DNA from: Pyrocephalus nanus
Lineage: Eukaryota > Chordata > Aves > Passeriformes > Tyrannidae
Assembly (NCBI GenBank): GCA_038380795.1
Contig: CM076264.1
Location: 3,660,001-3,724,000 of the forward strand
Direction of reading: 5' to 3'
DNA length: 64,000 nucleotides
Part shown: positions 23,401 to 37,333 of the stretch, piece after piece
How positions within the stretch are numbered: the first letter of the stretch is position 1
Layout: every line of letters begins with the position of its first letter
The notes under the pieces: generated by a model
What the model was told of the DNA's origin: nothing
The model's database searches: none
Seen by the model: only the letters and a program-made list of their open reading frames with translations
Translations under genes and position numbers: made by a program

Positions 23401-26400
23401 TGTTCTGCCAGTGAGTAAATAAGGCCCCAAGTGAGTGGCACTGACACCAGGACACTCAGTGGCCTCGGGTGTCCAGCTCCAGACACTTGGCATCTCCAGA
23501 GTCCAGCAGCACATGCACTAGTCACCCTCTGTGACCCTCATGTGATCCTTAACATCAGTCTGTGAGTGTTAACAGGTTCTCCAGGTGGAATTCCAGAAAG
23601 GGAACCCCTCAGCGACCACCTATGAATTCCACTTAGGGAAAGCACTTTTTGCACCAGATGGTCCCATGCTAGAGTCTTAGTGCTTCCTAAATGATGCCCT
23701 GAAACGGCTCCAGATGGGGCAGATCCACTTCAGGGACAAGGATTAGTGTCAAACCAGTTCTGAAGCCCACAATGGTACCACTTCCCAAGGGAGCAAGGTC
23801 AGAAAAGAGGACCAACTTTGCACTCACAGCTTTGCAATATCAACCCCAGAAGGTGGCAGCAAATATTCTTCCTTGCCACAAATAAACTGTCTATCCCAAG
23901 GAAATCTAAGAAAAAGTTTTGGCTATTTGCTTCCTAGAGATATAGAAGTATTGTATTTTGACAACTGCATAAGGATAAAGATTAAATGGGAATGAAAAGT
24001 CCCAATTTTCTTTCATTTACACAGGTGCAAGGTGAGCAAACTGAGTCATTTATCACAGGTTAGCAATAGTCATTCTCACCTGAAATGATAAACATTTATA
24101 AACAATCTGAAGTTTGAATAAATTAGGTTCCAGTCCTAAAACTGCCTATAAATTTTTGGAAGCAAGCCTTGACAAAACAGCTTTTAGGAAGTCAGGATCA
24201 GGCATGAACTAAGTGATTCTAATGATTCCCTCCCTTCCCAGCCATTGGTATCCCTATTAGCCAAAATGCTGCATTCCCATTTTGGTCTGTTATAAATTAT
24301 TTCCAGAGTTTCAAATAAATATGATCTTTCCACTTTATTTCAATACTTTTGGTACTTGTATTGTGAAACAGCTGTGGCATTTACTGCAGAGCTGGCAGCA
24401 TTCCAGAGAGAAATTATCTTTTCATTAATGATGTTTAAATTGTAAATGGCTTGGCATGAAAAAAGCTGTAATAAGATCAACAATATGTCTCCCTTCTATA
24501 CCCAGGTCGGTTTAAAAATCTTAAGTGCCTGTTTGATGTTTTAAAAAAAATGGGAAGAAGGAAAGAATTAAAAGGCATAAAAATCGAGTATTACTTATTT
24601 AGTCCTCCCCTTTTCTCAGTGGTTTGGTCTCTAACTGCAGTAACCTTTACAAGCCCAAAGGAGAAATGCATCACACTGGACATTTTATAAAGGCGGAGTC
24701 AGTTTTTGAGATAAAACAATTGTTTTATCGACTTCCTCCTCCTTTGTCCCCTTTCTGTGTAAACATTAGTTCAGGCTCTATTGTTAACTCAGATTTGAAC
24801 GTGCTTTGATATGGGATTAAAAAAAGAAAAAAAAAGCAGTTGCTGTGAAATCACTTCACCAAGTAGTATTTTGCATTCCTGTTTGTTCTGCAAAAGGAAA
24901 AATATCTTTCTGACTCCTGCCTTTATAATTTGCTCTATTTTACGAACCTAAGTATTACCCTTTTGACTTTCAGCTTTTCACAGTTAGCAAGAAAATGGAA
25001 ATAGGTCCTAAGTTCCAAATGACCCGTTTTTCTGGACTATTATGTAGAATTTATTGAATCAGAGGTACACAGTCACACTCACTACATTAACTAGATCTAT
25101 ACCTGCACACACCTTTTATAAGTCCTCTTTTTACATTCATTTGCTTACATATGGAAACAGTTACTTTTAGAAGTAATGTTGCATGAATTCTAGTTTGTAT
25201 TAATACACAGCCTATAAATATCAAGGATGCTTGCAGTGCAGTAAATGTTCACTTCATTGGCCAGTTTATAACTGGTCTGCATTGTTAAAACCAACATTAC
25301 CTAAACCTCCAGTTTAACCTGTTTGCACAGACACCCGAGGCAGGCAGCAGCTGTCAGGATTCTAGGATTGCAATGGACAGCTCTGAGTGGCCTCTCCTCT
25401 TCTTGACATCTAGGAAATCACTTTCCCTTCAATAAATATTGTAGGAAAGGTCTTTCTGAAAACATTCAGGCAATGAAAAGTAACAAATTAACCATTGCAT
25501 AGGGTCCTGGTTTGTTTTGCTGTGTAATACTTCAGTACTCTAATAATTGATTCACAACAAGAGCACATGAAGACAAGATGTGATAAAGTAATAATTCTGG
25601 TAGTGTTTCACTCTTCTTTCCATTCTCCCTTGATTCCTGAGAAGAAGAATGGAAAATCTCTACCCCTCTTTTTATGATCTTCTTGTAGCTTAAGGGAGAG
25701 GGAGAGGGCAGAGTAATTATTCTCTGTTTGCACTTCATAATTTCTACTGTGTCACTTCTGGTCTGGGGTTTGTGCATTCTTTTTAGTACACACTTGTCAA
25801 AAGATGTATCTGCAAGAATGAAATATAAAGGGAAAATAACAGACAGTATCACCATGTCTGGCTGCTGCTGTCCAGTAAATTAATGAGGAATTCTAGTGAC
25901 TGAAAGTGGCCTTAATTCCAAAGTGTGTGTTTGTTGGCTTGAAGGGGCTGGACACCGAAGTAGTGACAGAGATTGGTATATAAATACCAAATATAGACCT
26001 GCTTTGAATTTTGAAATGTCCAGAGCTAGACTTTCAGTCTAGGAACATGCTATGACTAAAATAAATTAACTGGGATGAAAGCTAGGCAATACTGTGCATC
26101 CCACAGTCCCTGCATTTCAGATATATTTTAGCAAAATCATGCTTTTCTACAGGTGCTTAAAACCTATTCTCCACAGAGTACGAAAAAAGGTGTGATATTG
26201 CATATTCTGAAGCCAAAATCTGTTATTTTCAGAATAAAGTTGGGTTAGATAGAAATACTCTTATTTTTTTAACTCAATAAATTCTTGAAAAAGTTATGTT
26301 ACTGTGCAATGACAAAAATCTGCTGTGCAGGGGGCTGCTGGATTGCTTTTATTACAACAGATACTCCCACAGCAATCTGAGCAATCAGCAGGCCTAGAGA

Positions 26401-28933
26401 CTCAATTCCTCCTCCTTTAGGCAAACACTGAGGCATGGTGGCACAGAACTGATGCATTTCCTGAATTTCTTCTATGGATGAGGAAGAATTTCAATAATTT
26501 TCTGTAAAACTGACAGAAAAATCAGAAAAATATACCCCTGAACCCAAAGGGTTATGACTGCCTCAAGATGCAGCTACCCCACAAAATTTAGTATAATAGT
26601 TTCAGGCCAAAATTGATATTTAATTGTCCTAGATGGAATAAAAATAAAATTAATATAATTTTTTTCCCCCTTCTCTGAACTTGTGGAAATGCACACGATG
26701 ATAGCTGCTATTTATTGGAGGAAGAATGTAATTCAAAATGACTGAGGCTCACTTCAGCTAAATATATTTTTACATTCTTGGATCTCAGGAGTCTTTAAAC
26801 CCTCTTCTGCCCACCTTTACCCCAGTTATCACTTTTTTTGTCTTTGGGAACTGTAGAGAATTCAGCCAGTTTCTTTTATCAACAGCTTCTTCCTTCAAAA
26901 ATCTTCCTATATAGTTCAGCCTCTTCCCAAGTTAATCATCTGGAATGCTGTTTGCCCTCCCAGGTTTTGTCCTCTTACAACCCAAAAATGTAATTGTCAG
27001 TTAAAACCTCACACTGTTCAGTCCTCACTCTGTGGAGGAAGATATTAATCCTTACTTTACCAAATCTAGAGAAAACAGATGAGCAATTTCACCTTTTGGG
27101 GTTTTAAAATTTAAAAACAGCTTGTTATCAGAACTGTGTCTAAATACAAACAACCAAGTCAGAAGTGAGAATTTGACCGGTCTGGGAATACCAAAACAGG
27201 TCTTCTACCTTAATAATATAGTATAATGACCCATTTTGTCAGAAAAATATGAGATACTCTTGATAAATCATCATACTATGATTAAACTCTGCCAAAGGAA
27301 ATTAATTCCTGCTTTATCAATAATAGTTATGACTAAAGGATACTTCTACAACTCAGTGAACATGACAGACTAAACAGTATCTCCATCTAACTGTCTTGAA
27401 AAAACAGGTATTTTATGCAACACTTCTTTCAACAGGATCATTTCCCTCTACAACTCTACTCCCAAAGTACTCACAGGGCTTGGAACTGGAATTTCCATTA
27501 AATAAAGGGGAACTATTCTGCCTACTCAGCATAGAAACCCTCCTGATAGGAGCTCACACAGGTAGACATAACCAGGTAGACCTGTCTGATCGACAGTTTT
27601 ATCCCTCTGTACAACCTTATCTTCTCGGTTTCTTAATTTTCTTAATTACCACTTAATTTCTTGCAGTTCAGTTTATCAGATTGATTTCTTACATGAAAGT
27701 CTGCCCTAAGTACGTGGGGGTAGGATTAACAATGTTAGGGGTTTTCCCCTCTGGAAATGCAAGCTGGGAATAGCAGGTCATAGTTAAGAGGTGAAAGGAT
27801 AGTCGTGTTATGAAGCATTAATTGTGAAACTTGTTGAAACTCTCAGTAATACAAACTCTGTGTCACTACCCTAGATAGTACACACTGGTATCTAGTTCAT
27901 GCTCACAGTATTTTAAGTTTTGGAGGCTGATTAGCAAAAATTACCACAGGCCAACGTTGTTTGGATGAAATTCCAGCAAAGCCTCTGGCAAAAGGGCCTG
28001 GAATTTCACAGCAGATTTCAGAATTAAAGGTATTTAAACCTCAGGCCGTGAATTAACGAGTGTGAATCGATTAGTTCAGGAACCACACGTATAGAGACTT
28101 CAAGAGCAATGTCCTTTGCCTGCGTATCACAACAGGTCTGGCCTGGGGAAAGGCTGTACCTGCTTCCTGTGCTGCCAAGTGCCTGCTGCAGCAGAACCTT
28201 CTCACGAACACAGTTTCTGTTTCAAAGTGCTGCATTACTAAGAAGATTAGGATTTGTCAAATATGAATGGATTGCTCCTATAAGTGGGTCGGAATGTACT
28301 GAAATTCTGAGGGCATTGCCTTTTAAAGAAGCCAAAAGTAGTGCCATGTAAGGGTATTTAGTGACTGGTTGCATTAATGTCTTTAATTGTTTGTGTTCGG
28401 TTTTGTGCCCTGAAAAGTGAAAACCAGGAAAAATTAAAAATTGAGTAAGAAAACCCTTTCTTATAAGCAGAATGCCAAAGATATGTTCTTGGACAGATGT
28501 CCTAGACAGATCTTGTTATCAAATAAATTAGGCTGTGCCTAATGTTAGAAAGAATCTTGTAAACACACACAGAACTGTCACAACACGACTTCCTTTTGCA
28601 TTAAGAATGGTCTTTTCAGAGCAAGGCACAGTAGCTAAATAGTGGAAAAGCTGCATAGTTGCTAATGTCATTGTCCCTCCTCAGTAAAAGCCTGTTTACT
28701 TTCCTCAAAAATCCAATTTTCTCTTTGTTCCTGTTTCTTTCTCTGCCTCCTTTTTAATACCTCCTGTCTTTCCAGTAAATGAAAGATTTCAAAAATACCC
28801 ACAGACCTAAAAAGGGACTGCCGGGATGCCACGAGCTTCCAGGGGCTGTTGTTCCAGTTTGGGAGTGAAGACAAGGGCCTTCCTTTCTTGCTGCTTATTA
28901 ACTGTAACTGTACCTGGCATTTTGTTTTCCCAG

Positions 28934-29500
28934 GGAAGAAGCAGCGGCCGCTCGTTATCACTTCCTGGGAGACCTTCTTCATTCATCCCTCGAGCCATGT
29001 CTCCTACTTCTCCTCTTATATTCCAGCCCGCCCCCGATTACTTCAGCAAGCCAGACTCAGCAGCTGACAAGCCTGGCAAAAGACTGACTCCCTGGGAAGC
29101 AGCAGCACGATCTCCCCTCGGCCTGGTGGATGAAGCTTTCGGCCCCCAAAACATGCAGGAATCCATCGCTGCTAACGTGGTATCGGCCGCCCGCAGGAAA
29201 ACGCTTCCTGAGCCACCGGAGGAATGGAAACAAAAGGTTTCTTACGAGCCTCCGGCCCCAGGTGGTAGCGCAGCCTTGCTGGGGGGGAAGCAACCGGGTG
29301 TCGTGCCACCCCAAAAAGGCTCCCTGTCTGCCCCCGGTGCCCCCTCCCAGGCTGGCTCCCAGCTGCAGTATCCTTACTGCAGCCAGCGCTCCCGAACAGA
29401 TCCCGACATAATGTCCGTGGATTCCAGGTCTGACTATTGCCTGTCAGCAGCTGATTCAAACTACAACCCACAGCCGAGGGGATGGAGACGTCCAACATGA
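28934..29500 (+). CDS. SYNPO2: SYNPO2 alternative last coding exon (long C-terminus)
   Basis: The exon encodes 188 residues (predicted 1080-1267) and TGA at 29498-29500. The acceptor TTTTCCCAG|GGA is at phase 0 and matches the donor at 16174. Conserved blocks are GRSLSLPGRP, TPWEAAARSPLGLVDEAFGP, SIAANVVSAARRKTLPEPPE, RSDYCLSAADSNYNPQ and the terminal PRGWRRPT, all typical of the long SYNPO2 isoform. The middle (PPAPGGSAALLGGKQPG and on) diverges more and is Gly/Pro-rich. The open frame extends upstream to 28826, but that part is intronic with no family similarity. This C-terminus distinguishes the long Z-disc isoform from the short one ending in exon 4. Confidence 0.95.
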   Translation, partial: GRSSGRSLSLPGRPSSFIPRAMSPTSPLIFQPAPDYFSKPDSAADKPGKRLTPWEAAARSPLGLVDEAFGPQNMQESIAANVVSAARRKTLPEPPEEWKQKVSYEPPAPGGSAALLGGKQPGVVPPQKGSLSAPGAPSQAGSQLQYPYCSQRSRTDPDIMSVDSRSDYCLSAADSNYNPQPRGWRRPT

Positions 29501-32500
29501 GCAGCTGAAGGGCCTGCTGCGTTTTCCCTTCTTCCAGCTCTACAAGCCTTAAGGTCTGAGCTGGGGAAGGAAGGTTTCTCGCTGGCCTGACGGTCTCTGA
29601 ACTAAAGAAGTGAGGAGGCAGAACTGAGTGGAGCACAGTTTTCACGTGACTGCAGGGCTTGCAGCCTCTAGAATAGACTCAGTTTTACACCTAAGATTGT
29701 TCAGTTTGTCAAAAGGGCAAAAATACACGTTTCTTGGGGTGAAGGGGAGGGGGTGAAAGTGGGGCAATCGATGAGAAAACCTAGAAAGGACGTAGAAAGT
29801 GACAGTACAAGGGCTTGCAGTTGAGCTAATGTGAAGAAAAAAAAGATAAATAAGGGCATTTTAAAGGCAAAAAGTATTTTACAGGACCTTGTAGGTTTTC
29901 TGAGTATGGCTGACATGAGTTCCAAGGTATTAAATATAGCCAGCTTTGAAAAAGTTCCAATGGAAGTGGAATACTTCGGAGCACTGGCTTATTTGCCATA
30001 TGTTTTCTTTACTGTGTTTTTATAATGAGCTAAGAAAGTAGATCAGTGGATATTTTTACTGTGGCAACAGCTAAAATACATCTCTAGTCATGGTATCTGA
30101 ATCACCACAATACGCAGATACAGGAAATCTTACACAGTCACCCATTTCAGATGGATTCCAGGACAGTTTTGATGCAGTTTTTACATACTGCAATTAATGA
30201 CAGGCTCTGAAAGCACCAGGAAGGAAGGGGTTGCGAGTAGAGGTCAGTACCATGATACTTGAACAACTAAATAGCTGAGGAGTGTATTTAAACTGGACTG
30301 CAAGTTAATTTTGTAATAAACTATCCAACAGGTGAGAGGCTGAACAGCCTTTATTTCTCTGTGAAATGCACTAATTGCTGAGCATTTACTGCTGCAGTGC
30401 CTGCTCATGGGACTGGCTGGGCAGTTCTCTGTAGGAACTAAGTAGCTCAATGTTTAGAAAGCTTTTGAGTTGTATTTGGAAGACGTAGATTGGTTGTTCA
30501 TCAGGGGCAATACCTGCTCTCTGTAGAAAATGGTATGTGAGGGGGGGTTTCTGACACGTGTGACATGGTATGAGTCTGGTACAAATAGCAAATATTTGGA
30601 TGGTTGGTTATACTTAAATGATCTCGACGGGCCTGAAGAGATGGTGAACAATTTGTGCTGGTGATAAATATCTTGCATTTACAGCTTATTTAAACAATAG
30701 AAATACGTGGCTAAAAATATATGTATTCAAGCTTATTTGGGTAGTGTAGATGTTGTTAAAGCATTAAATGGACACCCCAAGTTTTGCAAAGTGCTGTCAG
30801 TCCTCCTTGTTTGTGGGGAATTCTTCAAGGATCTGTCAAGCACAGTCAACTACAGTTACTGCAGAAGCACAGTTAACTATCCTTAGTTTCAGTAAGGTTT
30901 TCAGCTGTGAGTGAAGTGATTAGATCAGAAAGAACTAAAACATACATGCAGTAAGAAAAAGCATATTACAAAACATTCCCATCTGCAAAGATTTTTCCCT
31001 CATAGCAATTATAACTGGTAGGAAGGAAAAAGGCAAATTGAATCCAAGTTCAGTGGAGTCGGAATTTCCCATAAAATCAAATAATTACATGAAAAATATA
31101 CCCCTAATGAGTTTAAGTTGGCAGTAATTCTCTAGTCAAACACAAGTCTCCCTGAAATCAACCGATCCTTCTGACCAAGCAGGAAATGTAGACACGAGAG
31201 TTGTAGTCCTTTAGACCATGATCACATTGCCAGAGCACCTCACAGATTTATTTCACAAAATAATAGATTTGGAAAAAAAAAAAATAAATTTAGAAAAAAT
31301 TACATGAACAGAGCTGCCATGATATGCCTGGAAATGAGCTTTGTACCCTGAAAGAACATGTTAAGTTTTCACTTAATGTCAGTGAAATTATGATTCAGAT
31401 TTCAATTCAGTGAAATCATAATTCCAGGCCTTGGCTAATCCATAACTACATGTGTGTTTCCCAGCAGGCCTACATTCTGGAAAGTCTGTACTGCTGACAG
31501 ATTTTGATGAACTGTGGTCCATATTACCATAACAAAATGGTTCCCTGCATCCAAGGTTTCTGTTCTGAACAGTTTCCTTTACATCATTAAACAGGAAACT
31601 AGATTAATGAGGTTGCAGAAAGGTATATTATTACCATTATCACCGTTATTTTAATTCTCAGAATCAGACACCTGAGTTTTGAATTCACATTGAAACTAGT
31701 GCTGTGAATTCTAATTTCTACCAGAAGGAAACCTGTGCTTAGTTTTAAGGTACATGCAATTAAAACTTGCCAAAAGTATTTTAAAACTTCGATGTTGCAA
31801 GAAAAAGTTATGATATTAAAAAGGCTTTAATGCTGTGGCCACACGGCAATATGGGAAAACATACTCTAGGATGACGCCTTAATTCTGCACCCAAAATATG
31901 CAACAAACATGTAAGCAAGGAGTGTCAGACAGAATCACTGCCCTTCTGTCAATCTCCCAAGAAAAACAAAGTGTAGCCTTATAATTTTCTTCTATTCACA
32001 AGAAGGAACTCATCACTGAGTAATTCTGTGAACAGGAGAATTCCTGACATTGAGTTTCATGTCCCTCTCGTAGTTAAATCATAGATTAACTCGAGTGTTT
32101 AACATGATCTACTACAGATTTTTTTTTTCCCCTCCTGCTGAGGATTTGCCAGCTCCCTTTCCCATGAGGATTCTCTCATATCTAACAGGGAGTGAGTTCA
32201 CACTGCAGCATTTCCCTCAATAGCAACACTGGTAAGTGGATCTGGCCTCCACCCAGCTGTCTGTTTTTACAAAGTCTCCGGGCAGTGTGGATTGTCTTGG
32301 AGATCTATTCCTTTGTCCCACAGAAATGAAACTAATAAACATTTTTGGAGTTTTTAGTGGGAGGACAGACATACAGACAGGCATGCAGACAGATCACACA
32401 GCCTTGTTCAGAAGGAAATCAGGCTAAATCCAGACTGAGCCCGTGGACTCATTTCAAAGGAAGCAGCAGGCCCAGACCAGTAAATGAAATATTAATGCAT

Positions 32501-33003
32501 CAGAGTTTTATGAAGGGCCCCACAGCATTTTTCACTTTCTGTTCTTCACCCCATTTCTCCACTAGCAAAGCCTCTTTCTATCGAATAGTTGTGACTGTCG
32601 TGCGTGAGTTCTGAATATGTTAACGCAAGTATTTCTTACATTTGTTTTTGAATGCACAGATCTGCTCAGTAAACGTGAGGAAAAAGTTCTCTTGATGCTG
32701 GCTTTGTGTTCACCCTCAGAGGTGCCCCTGTTAATAACATGCAGAGCATTTGAAAACACAATATGACTGAAAATTTAGTTTCTTTAGTTATGTTAGGTGA
32801 TGATGTTCACAACTTTGTTCATACTTTGTTTTCATTTTGGTTTGCTTTAACACCAAATATCTACTCACGTTGCATTTCTGCCTAGTAGCAAAGACTGTGT
32901 TATCTTTATAAAAGACTTTTCACTTCTAAAGACTTTTGCTCACTGCAAAGGACACTTTACTTGAGCCTGCATGCCAGAGATGTAAATTGTATCATATAAT
33001 AAA
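29501..33003 (+). other. SYNPO2: Probable 3' UTR of the long SYNPO2 isoform
   Basis: No coding sequence is seen after the TGA. AATAAA hexamers occur at 30315-30320 and, in the context ATATAATAAAGTGATTTG, at 32998-33003. The second is followed by GT-rich GTCTGTTTGTTT near 33055, as expected downstream of a cleavage site. The 3' UTR end is inferred from these signals only. An imperfect 27-bp-period duplication (TCAGTGAAAT...) lies near 31380-31425, and a degenerate CAGACA repeat near 32363-32392. Confidence 0.4.
32998..33003 (+). terminator. SYNPO2: Candidate poly(A) signal AATAAA, SYNPO2 long isoform
   Basis: Canonical hexamer with a GT-rich element about 50 bases downstream. It is the best-looking signal after the long-isoform stop codon, though an earlier AATAAA at 30315 could also be used. 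Confidence 0.35.
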
Positions 33004-36000
33004 GTGATTTGACCAATCAGATGAGAAACACAATTTTGTTCTCCCTAAATTCTTGTCTGTTTGTTTAAATAATCTGAACCCAAGTAAAGCCTAATCTCTT
33101 TTTTTCTGCACCATTTTTAGACTCACTGACTTTGCCTGTCAGTGACCTCGTGCTGGTATGAGCCTCTAGAAGCTTAAATCAGCATCAGGTCAAAAGGCAA
33201 CTTATCAAATTCAGTAGAATTTCATTTCCACACTGACTAAGCAGAGAAAGCAAACACAGTGAAGCACAATCTACCCAGGTTAAGTAACACCATAAAAACC
33301 GCAACTAATATCTATTTATTATTGTTACTTCTCTACCTTACATGCACCTAAAGCTCTGTTTAGTTCCTGTAGGTTTGTCCACTGCTCTATTCTCCTACTG
33401 TTTATTCTCAATTGAAACATACAGTTCACAAAAGAAATAAATATTGTGAATAAATTGCCTTTACACTATTCAGGCTATTTGGGTGAATAGCTGGTGAGGA
33501 AATAAGGGCAGCACGTACAATCTATCTGTGGAAAGCCAGATCAGATTTTCACAAGTGGCAGGAAACAGATCACAAAGCAGTTTTTGCATTTGTAAAGCAA
33601 GCAGGATTTTGTCCCCAGCGCAGGAAAAATGACTGATGCATGTAAAACTTGGGGGAACCGAAAAAGCCCCACAATAGCATTTTAAGGGCTTTGCTCTACA
33701 AAGGATTTATTTACAAGGTTACAAGAGACTCAGTACTATTCTTTTCATGGCTATCTTTTCATTCTTCTTTGGGAAGTTCTTAAATGCATCACAAAAAAAA
33801 GCCAGCTTAAGCCAAATTCACAGTTTAATATTTTAAGTCCAGAAAGACAGGCTGATGTTTCCAGGCCAATATCTGGTTTTCCTCACACTGAACATTTGTT
33901 CACCGGATATATTGCTGGGTTTCAAAAAGAAGCTTTGTGTTGCTGCTGAGTCAGGAACAGCACTCAGCGTGCTCTGAAAGGTTTGGTGTTTGTTCACACG
34001 TTTTCTGAACTAAAAGAAGGACTAAAATATTTTATACTCAAAGCAAAATGACCTCGGGAGTGTTTGTGAGCGTGCACACCAAGTTGTGGGGGTTTTTGTC
34101 TGGATAAAGAAAGGTAATGGCTAATTAACAGATGTTAATGGAGAACTAGGAGAACATAGTGTGCTGTGGTACAGTCCAAACACAGCTGGAAGGTCATAAT
34201 ATACTGACCATGGAGAAAAGAAGTTGATGATAAACCTCTCGATCTATTTTCACCTTTAAAATAAACCAAAACCCGAGGGTAATTTTGCCTAAATAGCACA
34301 GAGGTTCATAACTTATTTTTCCCTGCAAATTAAGAAACTGAAGGAAAGATATGCTACTTGCTGGAAAAACAATGCTGTGTGTTGCCAATATTTTTAAGCA
34401 GGCTCTAGACAAGCAGAATGTGCCCAAGGCAAAAAAAAAAAAAAAAGGAAAATAAGAAGCTTTACAGAACTCAGAGTCAGAATAACAGATGCACTGGTAT
34501 ATTTTCCCAGCATGAACACACTCACAGAACTGTGGCAGTTATAAAACAATTGCCACTTTTCAATGTTTTTAACAATTCGCTAAGCCATCTTAATTTTAAT
34601 CTTCCTGTTATCAGTGGATGCACTCAAGTTTAATCTCAGACAGTCAGTAATTTTTGGAAAAGAAGACTCGACATAAAGTCAGCATATGCTGAGAAATACC
34701 AACTCTGTGGTATTTATATTTTTTTTTTAACAGAAAAGCTTATAAGCATAAATGCAGCATTTTTCATCAAGTGCTCAACAGCTACTCTGATTTTTAGTTG
34801 TGTTCAAGACAGCTCATATTTAAAGTTCAATTCAAACATCTTGCCTATGAAATAGTTTGTATTTTGGAACACGGAACTTAAAGTGAAGCTCTCTACTGAA
34901 TAACCTGCATGCACAAAATAATAGTTAAAGCTGTCATTTCACGAGAAATAAATACATAACTTTTTCTAATTTCCAAGTAATTCCCCACTATGGCTCCACA
35001 TCGTTTCAGCTCTTAAGTGGAAGTTCAAGATTATTCTGTTCACTATGTCTGTGAAGTTCACCATTCTTTACTTGCTGTGGCAGTTTAAAACACCAAGAGA
35101 TTTTCCATATGGTGGGAAAAAAAAACAAATTAAAAATATCAATGCAGAAATTAATAAATCTACCGACTGAATCCATATGCCCTCAGAAAAATGTAGTTCA
35201 AAGAAACATCAAGAACAGAACAAGAAAGTCAAAATCCTTTGACCACATGGAGCAAAAAATCCTGGTCCCAGCTAAGACACTGAGAGCTTTGCTAATTTAC
35301 CACTTCTGTCAGCAGGGCCAGGATCTCACCTCACAGAGAAACGTGCAGCACCACAAACCACAATGGGTCATGAATTTACAAGCATTGAACCGGTGTCATG
35401 AGTCTGGTAGGTTTTTGAAGACTGGAGAATCAAAAAATGTGATTGACAAAACAATAAGGCACCAACCAGATTTTCTCCTGTCACCTTCTGCCAGGAACTT
35501 GCTCTTTTCTATGCGCAAACATATGGAGTTATCTCAGCAGGGACTCGGTTGAGGCTCAAGTTACTGCCTTGGCCTCCTGTATAATCAATGAGGAGGAGCA
35601 TTCTTAAAAAGAGAGTAACTCCATCCCCAAATAAATGCATCAAATAGGTGGGCTGGATGCTAAGTCTACAGGATATATGGATAGATGAGGATCAAAGAGT
35701 TTTTGACAGAGTGGAGAGTGCAGGAAGGCAGGTGATAATGCATGTCCCTCTCCCTATATCTACTTACACAGGTATTTCTTCAGCGCAACTATTGCAAAAT
35801 ATTTGGCATGTGAATTATTTTTTTAAAGGGTGAAGCTGTTACAGGAAGTGAAATTTTAATTTTGATCACATTGGGATAAGTCCACAGTTAAATTACAAGC
35901 AACACCTCACCGTGTTCTTGCAGGGCCGCACCTGAATTTACTCCTCATCTAACCAGGCTTGATCTGGTACGAGAAATGAAGTCCCAGCACCCCAGACAAA

Positions 36001-37333
36001 GGCTGACATCACCCTGAACCCATCTAGGTTTATAGAGGTCAGACTGGAGAGTTCTGTATTTGTGACATGGATCAACAACAGACCAGATAATCCACCCAAG
36101 GACAGCGATGGTTGTTACTAAGGCAGCCACAAAAATCTTGAAGTTTAGGTAGATGCTTTTTCAAAATCACTGTGGAAGTTTCTCAATGGAACAGATTCCC
36201 ACTCGTCTCCCCCTGTATTTTAGTGAGCTGTTATTTACCCTGCAGAACTAGATACAGATCACTCTGTTCTGGGTGTACACTGCTGGAGTTAGATGTGACT
36301 CCTGTGTATTTAACCTCAAACGAGTAGCAGCATGACCAGAGGTTTGGATGGCAGCAATCCAAATGGATAACATTCAGGGAGTAGCAACAGCACTTTTATT
36401 TTTTCCTTGTGACCTTTGTAATAGTTTCTACTCCTTTGAATGCTCTGCCACAAACTGCACAGGAGGGCAGAGAACACAAAGGTGCTTCAGGACTAAGTTC
36501 ACAACTACAGTGAGGATTAAGGGCACACTGTAACTCTTTTCCCCCAGATAATAATTTGACTGTTTGTGCCTTTTATATTTATTACTTTCCCATTTTAAAT
36601 TTTTGCCATTATTCACGATCTCCCTTTTGGATGCTCCAGTGTGTATGAGATGCATTGTATTTTTTTGACAAAGAATATATACATCCTGAAAAAGCATAGT
36701 TAAACTAAAAAAACAGGTAAAAACCATGAAAACAAAAATATAAAATCATGTGTGACCAGTAAAGCAGACAGATTCTATTATATTAGACCACAGGATGGGG
36801 TAGGTTTCATCTTTTATCTTTTATTAAAAAGCTAAGCAGAACAGCATGTTGTGGACACTCAGCAGTGTGAAGACCCTATGCAGTCCTGTACTTATCAGCA
36901 ATAACTAATCTGGTTAGGGAATTTCATTTGTTGTCTGCTAAAAGATGGTCCATTTGTCACTAAACACTTTAAACTTACTTACTGAATAATATAATGTTTA
37001 ACTCTCTCAAGTTTTTCAAGCCCAAAACAGGACAAGCCCTTTAACTAAGCCTAGTGCTGTCCAACAGAGGGCAATGGTACACAATCCATATAATCCATAT
37101 TATTGCCTCTCCCTGACAAGGCCTCAGTTTGAACAGAGAAGTTCTGGCACAGCTGGAGAAGGGTCTGGACACAGAACCAGACAGCGTCGTTATCAGCACG
37201 TCCACACAAACCCTGGAGCAGAAGCAGAACTCAAATGCCATAAAACTTTACAGCTTGAGCTGAAGAAGATGGTATAGGAGGGATTCCTACAACTCTGTTA
37301 ATGAGGGCCACAGACATAAAAGCTAATTATTCC

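Larger units (their letters stand above)
16175..28933 (+). other. SYNPO2: SYNPO2 intron 4 (long isoform)
   Basis: This is the largest intron in the window, about 12.8 kb, with no supported exon inside. Its first 1.4 kb doubles as 3' UTR of the short isoform. Further contents are a polypyrimidine tract (18268-18349), a cluster of tandem duplications and perfect hairpins (18961-19217) and a 17-bp-period tandem repeat (20390-20420). The remainder, about 20.4-28.9 kb, is unremarkable AT-rich sequence with only short chance open frames. It ends with a branch-like TTAAC, a pyrimidine stretch and TTTTCCCAG at 28933. Confidence 0.8.
1..33003 (+). other. SYNPO2: SYNPO2 gene span (5'-truncated by window)
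   Basis: This is the synaptopodin-2 (myopodin) gene from within intron 1 to a candidate final poly(A) signal. SYNPO2 is an actin-bundling adaptor at Z-discs and smooth-muscle dense bodies; it binds alpha-actinin, filamin, 14-3-3 and BAG3 and shuttles to the nucleus. Four coding exons are visible at 6290-6441, 10132-10925, 13989-16174 (or to 16204) and 28934-29500. They join in phase: exon 2 ends AG, exon 3 supplies A to make Arg; exon 3 ends A, exon 4 supplies GG to make Arg; exons 4 and 5 join at phase 0. Together they encode 1232 residues. Adding the 35 residues normally given by exon 1, which is not in the window, yields about 1267. Gene identity is near certain; both ends of the span are approximate. 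Confidence 0.9.

Noticed and set aside
28826..28933. In-frame upstream extension of the last SYNPO2 exon, beginning with an ATG
   Set aside because: No similarity to SYNPO2, and the TTTTCCCAG acceptor at 28933 matches the phase and sequence expected from exon 4.
35109..35552. 147-codon open frame in the intergenic region
   Set aside because: Lys/Asn/Gln-rich translation of AT-rich DNA, no domain, no splice or promoter context. Similar-sized frames occur by chance on both strands across the window.
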